A stretch of 38,155 bases of DNA. It comes from Clostridia bacterium (GTDB taxonomy: Bacteria > Bacillota > Clostridia > Oscillospirales > Acutalibacteraceae). Positions 31,223 to 38,155 of this stretch are shown here, in pieces. The number at the start of each line of letters is the position of its first letter. The stretch's first letter is position 1. Position numbers and translations under genes: made by a program. The notes beneath the pieces are model-generated. The model was not told the DNA's origin, searched no databases, and was given only the letters and a program-made list of their open reading frames with translations. The stretch covers positions 1 to 38,155 of the forward strand of contig JAFUPA010000029.1 of NCBI GenBank assembly GCA_017481575.1, written 5' to 3'.

Positions 31223-31251
31223 TTGACACTTTTTGCATATTGGACTATAAT
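31223..31251 (+). promoter_or_regulatory. Consensus promoter of glycyl-tRNA synthetase
   Basis: TTGACA (31223-31228), 17 bases, TATAAT (31246-31251), a perfect sigma-A promoter. The leader of about 45 bases is too short for a T-box. Confidence 0.9.
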
Positions 31252-31300
31252 TTACGATAGCATATTATGAATTTTATATAATGAGGGAGAATTGGTTTTT

Positions 31301-32683
31301 ATGCTTTCCAACACAGAAAAAACAATGGAAAAGATCGTCGCTCTCTGTAAGGGCAGAGGCTTTGTCTACCCCGGCAGTGAGATTTACGGCGGACTTTCAA
31401 ACTCCTGGGATTTCGGACCTCTCGGCGTTGAGTTCAAAAACAACGTTAAGCGTGCATGGTGGCAGAAATTTGTTCAGGAAAACCCGTACAATGTAGGTCT
31501 TGACTCTGCAATTATTATGAACCCGCAGATCTGGGTTGCTTCAGGTCACGTCGGCGGTTTCTCTGACCCTCTTATGGACTGTAAGGACTGTAAGACACGT
31601 CACAGAGCTGACAAGCTGATTGAGGACACAGGTGTTAACCCTGCAGGCTGGAGCTTTGAGGAGATGAGCAAGTACATTGCAGACAACGGTATCGTTTGCC
31701 CTGACTGCGGCGGTACAAACTTCACAGATATCCGTAAGTTCAACCTTATGTTCAAGACTTTCCAGGGTGTTACAGAGGACGCAAAGAACGAGCTTTATCT
31801 TCGTCCCGAAACGGCACAGGGTATCTTTGTTAACTTCCAGAACGTTCAGCGTACAACACGCCGCAAGGTTCCCTTCGGTGTTTGCCAGATAGGTAAGTCT
31901 TTCAGAAACGAAATCACTCCGGGTAACTTCATTTTCCGTACACGTGAGTTTGAGCAGATGGAGCTTGAATTCTTCTGCAAGCCGGGTACAGAGCTTGAGT
32001 GGTTCAAATATTGGAAAGATTATTGCCACCAGTGGCTTCTTTCACTCGGCATCAAGGATGAAAACCTTCGTCTTCGTGACCACGAGCAAGAGGAGCTTTC
32101 ACACTATTCAAACGCAACAACAGACTTCGAGTTCCTCTTCCCGTTCGGTTGGGGCGAGCTTTGGGGCGTTGCTTCAAGAACAGACTTCGACCTTACACAG
32201 CACCAGAACACATCAGGCAAGGGTCTTGAATACTTCGACCAGACAACAAATGAGAAATATCTTCCCTACGTTATCGAGCCGTCACTCGGTGCTGACCGTG
32301 TAACACTCGCATTCCTTTGCGACGCTTATGACGAAGAGGTTGTAGACGCAGAAAAGGGCGACACAAGAGTTGTTCTTCGTTTCCACCCTGCTCTTGCTCC
32401 CATCAAAGCAGCAGTTCTTCCCCTTTCAAAGAAGCTCAACGAGCAGGCTGAGGAAGTTTATGCAATGCTTGCAAAGAGATTTATGGTTGAATTTGACGAT
32501 GCAGGCTCAATCGGCAAGCGTTACCGCCGTCAGGACGAAATCGGTACTCCGTTCTGCATCACTTACGACTTCGACTCTGTTGAGGACGGTTGCGTTACAA
32601 TCCGTGACCGTGACACAATGGCACAGGAGCGTATTGCAATCGACAAGCTTTGTGAATATATCCAGGAAAAAATCACATTTTAA
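31301..32683 (+). CDS. glyQS: Glycine-tRNA ligase, alpha-2 type
   Basis: Class II glycyl-tRNA synthetase of the homodimeric kind, 460 residues, charging tRNA-Gly with glycine in the cytoplasm. Seen: N-terminal [25 protein letters not shown], motif 2 [21 protein letters not shown], motif 3 [14 protein letters not shown] and a C-terminal anticodon-binding domain ([32 protein letters not shown]). A four-cysteine insertion (CKDC and CPDC) probably binds zinc. The ATG at 31301 is preferred over TTG at 31292, which would crowd the GGGAG site. The membrane decarboxylase operon begins 37 bases downstream with no terminator between, so read-through is possible. Confidence 0.95.
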   Translation: MLSNTEKTMEKIVALCKGRGFVYPGSEIYGGLSNSWDFGPLGVEFKNNVKRAWWQKFVQENPYNVGLDSAIIMNPQIWVASGHVGGFSDPLMDCKDCKTRHRADKLIEDTGVNPAGWSFEEMSKYIADNGIVCPDCGGTNFTDIRKFNLMFKTFQGVTEDAKNELYLRPETAQGIFVNFQNVQRTTRRKVPFGVCQIGKSFRNEITPGNFIFRTREFEQMELEFFCKPGTELEWFKYWKDYCHQWLLSLGIKDENLRLRDHEQEELSHYSNATTDFEFLFPFGWGELWGVASRTDFDLTQHQNTSGKGLEYFDQTTNEKYLPYVIEPSLGADRVTLAFLCDAYDEEVVDAEKGDTRVVLRFHPALAPIKAAVLPLSKKLNEQAEEVYAMLAKRFMVEFDDAGSIGKRYRRQDEIGTPFCITYDFDSVEDGCVTIRDRDTMAQERIAIDKLCEYIQEKITF

Positions 32684-32720
32684 TTAGTATAAAGAAATCA
32701 GATATAGAAAGGCAGTCGTT

Positions 32721-34097
32721 ATGAACAAGATTAAATTTACAGAAACCGTGCTTCGTGACGCTCAGCAGTCACTCATAGCAACAAGAATGTCGTTTGACGA
32801 TTTCGAGCCGGTTCTTGCTGAACTCGATAAGGCAGGCTACTATTCGCTCGAGTGCTGGGGCGGTGCAACATTTGACTCCTGTCTGCGTTACCTCAACGAA
32901 GACCCGTGGGAGAGACTTCGCAAAATCCGCAAGGCTTGCCCGAACACAAAGCTCCAGATGCTTCTTCGTGGTCAGAACCTTCTCGGCTACAAGCACTATC
33001 CCGACGACGTTGTAAGAAAGTTTGTTGAGAAGAGTGTTGAAAACGGTATCGACATCATCCGTATTTTTGACGCACTCAACGATATCCGCAACATCGAAGT
33101 TGCTGTTAAAGAAACAATCCGTTGCGGCGCTCACGCATCAGGTACAATCTGCTTTACACTCAGCCCCGTACACAACATTGAGTCTTACATCAAGCTTGCA
33201 AAGGATATGGAAGCTATGGGTGTTCACTCAATCTGTATCAAGGATATGGCAGGTATTATGAGCCCGAAAGAGGCTTATGACCTTGTTAAGGCACTTAAGG
33301 AAAACGTTAAGCTTCCGATTATCCTTCACACACACTCAACAACAGGTCTTGCTTCCATGACTCTTCAGAAAGCTGCAGAAGCAGGCGTTGATGTTATTGA
33401 TACAGCTATCTCCTGCATGTCAGGCGGTACATCACAGGCTGCAACTGAAACAATGAACTATGTTCTTACACAGAACGGCTTTGACACAGGTCTTGACACA
33501 AAGGTTCTCAAGAACATCAACGACTTCTTCAAGCCTGTAAGAGCAAAGGCACTTGAGTCAGGTCTTCTTAACCCCGTTGTTCTTGCAACAGACACAGATG
33601 CGCTCGGTTATCAGGTTCCCGGTGGTATGCTTTCAAACCTTGTTGCACAGCTTACAGCACAGAACAAGATGGATAAATTTGAAGAGGTGCTTCAGGAAGT
33701 TCCGAGAGTGCGTAAGGATCTCGGCTATCCCCCGCTTGTTACTCCGATGAGCCAGATGGTTGGCGTTCAGGCAACACAGAATGTTCTCCTCGGTAAGTAC
33801 AAGAATGTTTCAAAGGATGTTCGCAGCTATCTCAAGGGCGAGTACGGTAAGGCTCCCGCAGAAATCAATCCTGACCTTCTCAAGCAGGTCCTCGGTGACG
33901 AAAAGCCTATCGAAGGAAGATTTGCAGACACTCTTGCTCCTGCATTTGAAGCAGCTAAGGCTGAAATCGGTGCAAAGGCTAAGAGCGACGAGGATGTTCT
34001 TTCATACATCGCTTTCCCGATGCAAGCAGAGGCTTTCTTTGACAAGCGTGATGAGCTTGAAAGAAACACCTTCAGATACACCATCAGAGAAGTATAA
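32721..34097 (+). CDS. oadA: Decarboxylase alpha subunit (carboxyltransferase)
   Basis: A 458-residue carboxyltransferase of the OadA/PycB family, which moves CO2 from oxaloacetate to biotin. The TIM barrel begins with ETVLRDAQQSLIATRM (Asp13, metal), the biotin-transfer lysine region is CIKDMAGIMSP, and the metal histidines are in HTHSTTG. The PYC/OADA helical domain follows. There is no C-terminal biotin domain; biotin is on the separate protein at 34450. First gene of a five-gene operon for a sodium-translocating decarboxylase. Oxaloacetate is the likely substrate, but methylmalonyl-CoA systems have a different alpha subunit, so this assignment is good. Confidence 0.93.
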   Translation: MNKIKFTETVLRDAQQSLIATRMSFDDFEPVLAELDKAGYYSLECWGGATFDSCLRYLNEDPWERLRKIRKACPNTKLQMLLRGQNLLGYKHYPDDVVRKFVEKSVENGIDIIRIFDALNDIRNIEVAVKETIRCGAHASGTICFTLSPVHNIESYIKLAKDMEAMGVHSICIKDMAGIMSPKEAYDLVKALKENVKLPIILHTHSTTGLASMTLQKAAEAGVDVIDTAISCMSGGTSQAATETMNYVLTQNGFDTGLDTKVLKNINDFFKPVRAKALESGLLNPVVLATDTDALGYQVPGGMLSNLVAQLTAQNKMDKFEEVLQEVPRVRKDLGYPPLVTPMSQMVGVQATQNVLLGKYKNVSKDVRSYLKGEYGKAPAEINPDLLKQVLGDEKPIEGRFADTLAPAFEAAKAEIGAKAKSDEDVLSYIAFPMQAEAFFDKRDELERNTFRYTIREV

Positions 34098-34109
34098 GGA
34101 GGCAGGCAA

Positions 34110-34448
34110 ATGAATATCACAGAAATTCTCGCAAAAATAGCTGAACCTCCCTTCCCTGCAGTAGTCGTGGCTGCATTTGCTATTATTTTTATTGTTTATG
34201 TTTACATTACAAAGGCAATAAACGGCAAAAAGTCAGTTTCTGACAAGCCGCAGGCTCCGACAGTCACAACAGCTTCCAAGGCTGCTCCCGTTCAGGCTTC
34301 AGGCCCTGCCGCTTCTTCAGGCGACCTCGAGCTTGTTGGCGTAGACGAAAAGACAGCCGCTGTTATTATGGCTATTGTATCAAACAAGAGCGGTATTCCG
34401 CTTAACAGACTTCAGTTTAAATCAATCACTCTGATGGAGGACAAATAA
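34110..34448 (+). CDS. Decarboxylase gamma/delta-type membrane subunit (OadG-like)
   Basis: A 112-residue protein with one N-terminal membrane helix (about 16-36), a Pro/Ala/Ser linker and a C-terminal segment (VGVDEKTAAVIMAIVSNKSGI, ending FKSITLMEDK) as in OadG/GcdD-type subunits. These hold the complex together by contacting the alpha and beta subunits. GGAGG lies before the ATG; spacing to the alpha gene is 12 bases and to the biotin gene one base. Confidence 0.85.
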   Translation: MNITEILAKIAEPPFPAVVVAAFAIIFIVYVYITKAINGKKSVSDKPQAPTVTTASKAAPVQASGPAASSGDLELVGVDEKTAAVIMAIVSNKSGIPLNRLQFKSITLMEDK

Positions 34449-34449
34449 A

Positions 34450-34836
34450 ATGAAATATGTAGTTACATTAAACGGAAAAAATTATGAAGTTGAAGTAAAC
34501 GAGACAGAAGCAGTTGTAACAAATGTTTCTGATGCAGTTTATGCTCCCGCACCCGTTGCGGCTCCTGCTCCGGCGGCAGCTCCCGCTCCTGCAGCTGCAC
34601 CTGCACCGCAGGCAGTTTCAGCTGAGGGCACACAGGTTGTTGCTCCTATGCCCGGCTCAATCGTAAACATCAATGTTTCTGCCGGTCAGGCTGTTAAGAA
34701 GGGTGATGTGCTTATCATTCTCGAGGCTATGAAGATGGAAAACGACATTTCAGCTCCCTGTGACGGTGTTGTTAAGCAGGTTGTTACAACAAAGGGCGCA
34801 ACTGTTAACACCGACGATGTTCTTCTCGTTATTTAA
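34450..34836 (+). CDS. Biotin carrier subunit of the decarboxylase
   Basis: A 128-residue biotin carboxyl carrier protein. A short N-terminal segment (MKYVVTLNGKNYEVEV) is followed by an Ala-Pro linker (about 32-55), which lets the biotin arm move, then the biotinyl domain. The biotin site is Lys95 in EAMKM. The C-terminus GATVNTDDVLLVI is standard. It shuttles the carboxyl group from the alpha subunit to the beta subunit in the membrane. GGAGG before the ATG overlaps the end of the upstream gene. Confidence 0.93.
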   Translation: MKYVVTLNGKNYEVEVNETEAVVTNVSDAVYAPAPVAAPAPAAAPAPAAAPAPQAVSAEGTQVVAPMPGSIVNINVSAGQAVKKGDVLIILEAMKMENDISAPCDGVVKQVVTTKGATVNTDDVLLVI

Positions 34837-34852
34837 GTCGGAGGTATAAATT

Positions 34853-35956
34853 ATGGATGTTTTACTCGGAAACTTTACCACCGTTACCTTTCCGCAGATA
34901 GCGATGTGGATTATCGGTGCAGTTCTCATTTTCCTTGCTATAAAAAAGGAAATGGAACCGTCACTTCTTCTCCCCATGGGATTTGGTGCAATTCTCATCA
35001 ACCTTCCCAATTCAGGCGCACAGCACATTATTGACGTTATGTTCCGTGTCGGTATCGACAACGAATTCGGCGAATTGATGCCGCTTATCCTTTTCATCGG
35101 TATCGGTGCGATGATTGACTTCACACCCCTGCTTACAAACCCCAAGCTTATGCTTTTCGGTGCGGCGGCACAGTTCGGTATTTTCTTCACACTCTGCTTG
35201 GCTTCTCTCCTCGGCTTTGACATCAAGGATGCCGCTTCAATCGGTATCATCGGTGCGGCTGACGGCCCGACAGCTATCGCAGTTTCAATGGAACTCGGCT
35301 CAAAGTACATCGGTGCAATTATGGTTGCCGCTTACTCTTATATGGCTCTTGTTCCCCTTGTTCAGCCGCCTATCATCAAGCTTTGCACAACCAAGAAAGA
35401 GCGTCTTATCCGTATGGACAACACAGCAGGTAAGGCTCCGTCAAAGCTTACAAAGATCCTCTTCCCCATCGTTGTTACAATTATCGTAGGTCTTGTAGCA
35501 CCTGATGCAGTTGCACTTATCGGTTTCCTTATGTTCGGTAACCTTATCCGTGAGTGCGGTGTTCTTAACTCACTTTCAGAGACTGCACAGAAGGTTCTTG
35601 CAAACCTTGTTACAATCTTCCTCGGTATTACAATTGCGGCTCGTATGCGTGCTGAAGAGTTCCTTACAGTTGACACATTGCTCATCATCGGTCTCGGCCT
35701 TTTCGCATTCATCTTCGACACCTTCGCAGGTGTTATGCTTGCAAAGTTTATGAACCTTTTCTCAAAGAAGAAGATAAATCCGATGATCGGTGCCGCAGGT
35801 ATTTCTGCATTCCCGATGTCCGCACGTGTTGTTCACAAGCTCGGACTTGAGGAAGACAACCAGAACTTCCTTCTTATGCACTCAATCGGTGTTAACGTTT
35901 CGGGTCAGATTGCTTCGGTTATCGCCGGCGGTCTTATCCTCACATTCTTCAGATAA
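34853..35956 (+). CDS. oadB: Sodium-translocating decarboxylase beta subunit
   Basis: A 367-residue membrane protein with about ten membrane segments that decarboxylates carboxybiotin and pumps Na+ outward. The conserved GAADGPTAI (134-142, Asp137) matches the essential aspartate region of the family, preceded by NPKLMLFGAAAQFGIF. The late NVSGQIASVIAGG is also typical. GGAGG precedes the ATG; 16 bases separate it from the biotin gene and 17 from a 49-residue membrane protein. With the other subunits it converts decarboxylation energy into a sodium gradient. Confidence 0.93.
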   Translation: MDVLLGNFTTVTFPQIAMWIIGAVLIFLAIKKEMEPSLLLPMGFGAILINLPNSGAQHIIDVMFRVGIDNEFGELMPLILFIGIGAMIDFTPLLTNPKLMLFGAAAQFGIFFTLCLASLLGFDIKDAASIGIIGAADGPTAIAVSMELGSKYIGAIMVAAYSYMALVPLVQPPIIKLCTTKKERLIRMDNTAGKAPSKLTKILFPIVVTIIVGLVAPDAVALIGFLMFGNLIRECGVLNSLSETAQKVLANLVTIFLGITIAARMRAEEFLTVDTLLIIGLGLFAFIFDTFAGVMLAKFMNLFSKKKINPMIGAAGISAFPMSARVVHKLGLEEDNQNFLLMHSIGVNVSGQIASVIAGGLILTFFR

Positions 35957-35973
35957 TCGGGAGGTAAAATATT

Positions 35974-36123
35974 ATGACTATTGATTTTAATGCTTTCCTC
36001 AACGCTCTTCCCTACATGGGCAAAGGTATGCTTGGAATTTTTGTTGTTACAATCGTTATCGTTCTCGTTGTTAACGCACTCAACAACATTCCCGAGAAGA
36101 AAGAAAAGAAAAATAAGGACTGA
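35974..36123 (+). CDS. 49-residue single-helix membrane protein closing the decarboxylase operon
   Basis: A short gene below the usual ORF size limits. GGGAGG lies before its ATG, it sits 17 bases after oadB, and an intrinsic terminator follows 22 bases later. The product has an N-terminal amphipathic stretch (MTIDFNAFLNALPYMGKG), one membrane helix (about 19-36, MLGIFVVTIVIVLVVNAL) and a Lys-rich tail (EKKEKKNKD). Position and form recall the tiny epsilon subunit (MmdE) of Veillonella methylmalonyl-CoA decarboxylase, or a split OadG. An accessory subunit of the pump is the best guess. Confidence 0.75.
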   Translation: MTIDFNAFLNALPYMGKGMLGIFVVTIVIVLVVNALNNIPEKKEKKNKD

Positions 36124-36144
36124 TAAACAGTCCTGAAAAAGATT

Positions 36145-36172
36145 AAAACCGTCGCTTATGCGGCGGTTTTTT
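36145..36172 (+). terminator. Terminator of the decarboxylase operon
   Basis: Ten-base stem AAACCGTCGC / GCGGCGGTTT (one G-U) with a TTAT loop and a T-run. Confidence 0.9.
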
Positions 36173-36222
36173 GTTACATATAAACCAAAAGCAGTATGAG
36201 TGATAACATAACTCTATACTGC

Positions 36223-36423
36223 TTATTCTTTAATATGTTTAATTATTTCATTAACCTCACAATTAAGGGTATAGCAAAGTGCATCCAGAGTTTTTGTGCT
36301 GATTGCCTCGCCGTGTTTAATACGATGAATTGTATTCGCTGAAAAGCCCTCTTTATAAATTAAATGATATTCCGTAATACCTTTTTTAAACAGCGTTTCA
36401 TAGAATGGTTCATAACTAATCAT
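36223..36423 (-). CDS. Small HTH (XRE/Cro-like) regulator
   Basis: A 66-residue helix-turn-helix protein of the short Cro-like kind (FYETLFKKGITEYHLIYKEG, then SANTIHRIKHGEAISTKTLDALCYTLNCEVNEII). It has only the DNA-binding fold. The ATG at 36423 follows GGTGA; an in-frame GTG at 36432 overlaps that site. It is divergent from the secreted repeat protein. A 35-base palindrome and a second 10-base inverted repeat lie between the two genes, which makes it the likely repressor of that gene. Confidence 0.8.
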   Translation of the reverse strand: MISYEPFYETLFKKGITEYHLIYKEGFSANTIHRIKHGEAISTKTLDALCYTLNCEVNEIIKHIKE

Positions 36424-36459
36424 TTCTATCACCGAATAAATTTTAACATACTCAAACTC

Positions 36460-36488
36460 TTGACAATGCTCAAAATATTGACTATAAT
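36460..36488 (+). promoter_or_regulatory. Consensus promoter of the secreted repeat protein
   Basis: TTGACA (36460-36465), exactly 17 bases, TATAAT (36483-36488). The -10 lies inside the large palindrome. Confidence 0.85.
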
Positions 36489-36506
36489 TATTATACTCAA
36501 TATTTT
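36472..36506. promoter_or_regulatory. 35-bp near-perfect palindrome (operator)
   Basis: Arms AAAATATTGA and TCAATATTTT enclose TATAAT / ATTATA. Only one symmetric pair and the centre base fail to match. The palindrome places a mirrored TATAAT on the minus strand (36490-36495), so it may control both directions. Confidence 0.75.
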
Positions 36507-36529
36507 AACTATAATAAGGTAGTTAAAAT
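36502..36529. promoter_or_regulatory. Second inverted repeat, 10-bp arms
   Basis: ATTTTAACTA (36502-36511) and TAGTTAAAAT (36520-36529) around eight bases, just past the expected transcription start. It could be a second operator or a leader hairpin. Confidence 0.65.
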
Positions 36530-36552
36530 AAAATTTGAAAGGGGTAATTTTA

Positions 36553-38155
36553 GTGAAAAAGGTAGTATCGATACTTCTGGTATTGTTGATGTTGTTATCG
36601 ACATCAGCAGTTGGCACAATAAGTGCTTCAGCGGCAAATAATATTGTCATTGCCGGAGTAGATATTGGTTATGCAAACGGTGATTATTTCACAAAAAATG
36701 GCAAATCATGTGCCAACAGTTATTGGGCAAGTGGTCGTTGTCATCATAATGGCGTATGTGAAGAAACTACACATTCACAATGTAATTGTATGAGATACTG
36801 GCCTACCGGAAAATCCAGCACATGTGAAGTTGACCTCAAAGCATCACAGTGCTTCGGCTTTGCAAGATACTGTCAGTGGATTGTTTATGGCTATCACGAT
36901 GCAAGTTCGGGCAGTAAGTTTACTGACGTAACCGGCACGATTACAAATTGTACTGGTTCAAAACTTAAATCAAAGCTTATTGATTGTGCACCTGCCACAC
37001 ACGTTCGTACTCTTGAAACTAAAAAAGGCTGGGGACATTCAATAGTAATAATCAGTACAAGCGATTATGGTGTTAATATCGCTGATGCTAATAACAATGG
37101 GTACTGTAAAGTAAGGTATGCTACATACTCTTGGGATCAATTAGCAACTTGGGTAAATGAGTATGGTGGAATAGATTATGCTAACTCTTCTAAATCAATC
37201 ACCCATGTTCACGATTATGTCGCCGAAGGCTACGAACAAGCACATCCGCACAAAGTCTTCAGAAAATGTGCTTGCGGTGATTGGTACTATACAGGTGCAA
37301 CTAAAACACTTGATACATGTTTAACCTGTAATCCCACCACCTTAAAAGTTTATTTCAACGCTAATGGCGGTTCTATTTCTTCCGATACATATAAGTTGAG
37401 TTCTAACTTAATTTATAACAAATCAGACTCAAGCAAATATTATCAGAAATGGACTTACAACAACACTAAAGAAAACGGCCTTGTAAATGCTTCTACTTTT
37501 GGTATTTACAAAACAGGTTACACATTCAATGGTTGGGGCACAAAAACCTCGGGGGGAACTGTTTTTGACCAAGGAGACAATACACTTAAACCCACTGATA
37601 TAAATGCAAATATCAAAAACGGCGACTGTTCAACCACTCTTTATGCTCAATGGGTCGCTAATAGTTACAAAATTGCATTTAACGGCAACGGTGCAACAAG
37701 CGGTTCTATGTCAAACCTTGCAATGACATACGGAACTGCAAAGAACCTTACAGCAAATACCTTTGTAAAAACAGGTTACACATTCAACGGTTGGAATACA
37801 AAAGCTGACGGCAGCGGTACAGCGTATGCAAATAAAGTATCTGTTAAAAATCTTACTTCTGCAAAAGGTGGAACGATAACACTCTATGCACAGTGGAAAG
37901 CAAACAGCTACAAAATCGCATTTAACGGTAACGGTGCAACAAGCGGCTCTATGTCAAACCTTGCAATGACATACGGAACTGCAAAGAACCTTACAGCAAA
38001 TGCCTTTGCAAAAACAGGTTACACTTTCAATGGTTGGAACACAAAAGCTGACGGCAGTGGTACAGCGTATGCAAATAAAGTATCTGTTAAAAATCTTACT
38101 TCTGCAAAAGGTGGAACGATAACACTCTATGCACAGTGGAAAGCAAACAGCTACA
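36553..38155 (+). CDS. Secreted Cys-peptidase-like protein with InlB-type repeats, 3' end missing
   Basis: The frame stays open to the window end (534 residues seen). GTG start after GAAAGGGG with eight-base spacing. Signal peptide 1-28 (SASA). Residues about 30-210 look like a papain-fold amidase or endopeptidase (CHAP or NlpC/P60 style): Cys100 in SQCFGFARYCQW, His162 in GWGHSIVI, Asp178/Asn180 in ADANN. Many extra cysteines occur at 53-91. Residues about 215-260 form a probable zinc motif (HPHKVFRKCACGD and CLTC). Listeria-Bacteroides (Flg_new/InlB B) repeats follow: YKIAFNGNGA...GYTFNGWNTKADGSG...TLYAQW. It probably acts outside the cell on the wall or on host or dietary protein. Confidence 0.8.
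   Translation, partial: MKKVVSILLVLLMLLSTSAVGTISASAANNIVIAGVDIGYANGDYFTKNGKSCANSYWASGRCHHNGVCEETTHSQCNCMRYWPTGKSSTCEVDLKASQCFGFARYCQWIVYGYHDASSGSKFTDVTGTITNCTGSKLKSKLIDCAPATHVRTLETKKGWGHSIVIISTSDYGVNIADANNNGYCKVRYATYSWDQLATWVNEYGGIDYANSSKSITHVHDYVAEGYEQAHPHKVFRKCACGDWYYTGATKTLDTCLTCNPTTLKVYFNANGGSISSDTYKLSSNLIYNKSDSSKYYQKWTYNNTKENGLVNASTFGIYKTGYTFNGWGTKTSGGTVFDQGDNTLKPTDINANIKNGDCSTTLYAQWVANSYKIAFNGNGATSGSMSNLAMTYGTAKNLTANTFVKTGYTFNGWNTKADGSGTAYANKVSVKNLTSAKGGTITLYAQWKANSYKIAFNGNGATSGSMSNLAMTYGTAKNLTANAFAKTGYTFNGWNTKADGSGTAYANKVSVKNLTSAKGGTITLYAQWKANSY
37660..38155 (+). repeat. Tandem 243-bp coding repeats
   Basis: The unit (81 codons) begins with AA(T/C)AG(T/C)TACAAAAT and recurs at 243-base intervals: 37660, 37903 and the first bases of a third at 38146. 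The first two copies differ at few positions, mostly third-base changes. A diverged unit precedes them. Confidence 0.95.

Noticed and set aside
31250-31300. T-box riboswitch before glycyl-tRNA synthetase
   Set aside because: The leader between the consensus promoter and ATG is only about 45 bases, far too short for a T-box.
37660-38155. CRISPR-like array
   Set aside because: The 243-base repeats have no spacers, keep an open frame and encode InlB-type repeat domains.

Overview
The window looks like chromosomal DNA from a spore-forming, anaerobic gut or rumen clostridium (Firmicutes, probably Oscillospirales/Ruminococcaceae). This rests on moderate GC, strong AGGAGG-type ribosome sites, TTGACA/TATAAT promoters, frequent TTG and GTG starts, a SpoIIQ-like peptidase, a YabE-type wall hydrolase, a decarboxylating sodium pump, and short palindromic intergenic elements of a kind common in that group. 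The species cannot be named from the sequence.

Layout. 1-2.7 kb is accessory: the end of a ComEC-like metallo-hydrolase overlapped by an unknown gene, a TnpV-type transposon protein, a zinc-ribbon membrane protein divergent from a small XRE regulator, then palindromic repeats. 2.7-8.5 kb: a GNAT-Gfo/Idh/MocA fusion, tRNA-Ala(CGC), more repeats, the rarA operon (rarA, membrane protein, HAD hydrolase) and a secreted protein. 8.5-12.2 kb: a cytoplasmic GH92 mannosidase, an AIM24 protein and a SpoIIQ-like M23 peptidase. 12.5-15.5 kb: an operon of two TIM-barrel isomerase-like enzymes and a Gfo/Idh/MocA dehydrogenase. 15.7-20.2 kb: a second XRE pair, an alkaline-phosphatase-like enzyme, a lipoprotein coupled to a short-chain dehydrogenase, and a zinc-ribbon membrane protein. 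20.3-27 kb (minus strand): a second TIM-barrel plus dehydrogenase operon, hemW, a GPH-type sugar symporter and lepA. 27.3-31 kb: the YabE-like protein, two overlapping membrane proteins and a Thr-rich lipoprotein. 31.3-36.1 kb: glycyl-tRNA synthetase and a five-gene membrane decarboxylase operon. 36.2-38.2 kb: a small HTH regulator divergent from a secreted Cys-peptidase-like protein with InlB-type repeats, cut by the window end.

How the parts may work together. Between 2.7 and 25 kb there are three Gfo/Idh/MocA proteins, three xylose-isomerase-like TIM barrels, one GPH symporter and one GH92 enzyme. This mix fits import of glycosides followed by oxidation and isomerisation or elimination at the sugar ring, in the manner of 3-keto-glycoside or C-glycoside cleavage pathways. 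That reading is inference; no substrate can be read from the sequence. The decarboxylase operon would link C4-dicarboxylate metabolism to a sodium gradient. The most unusual items are the GNAT-dehydrogenase fusion without the family lysine, a 49-residue membrane protein closing the decarboxylase operon, a 35-bp near-perfect palindrome upstream of the repeat protein, two XRE paralogues with matching divergent promoters, and a leader with two interlocking perfect stems upstream of the YabE-like gene.
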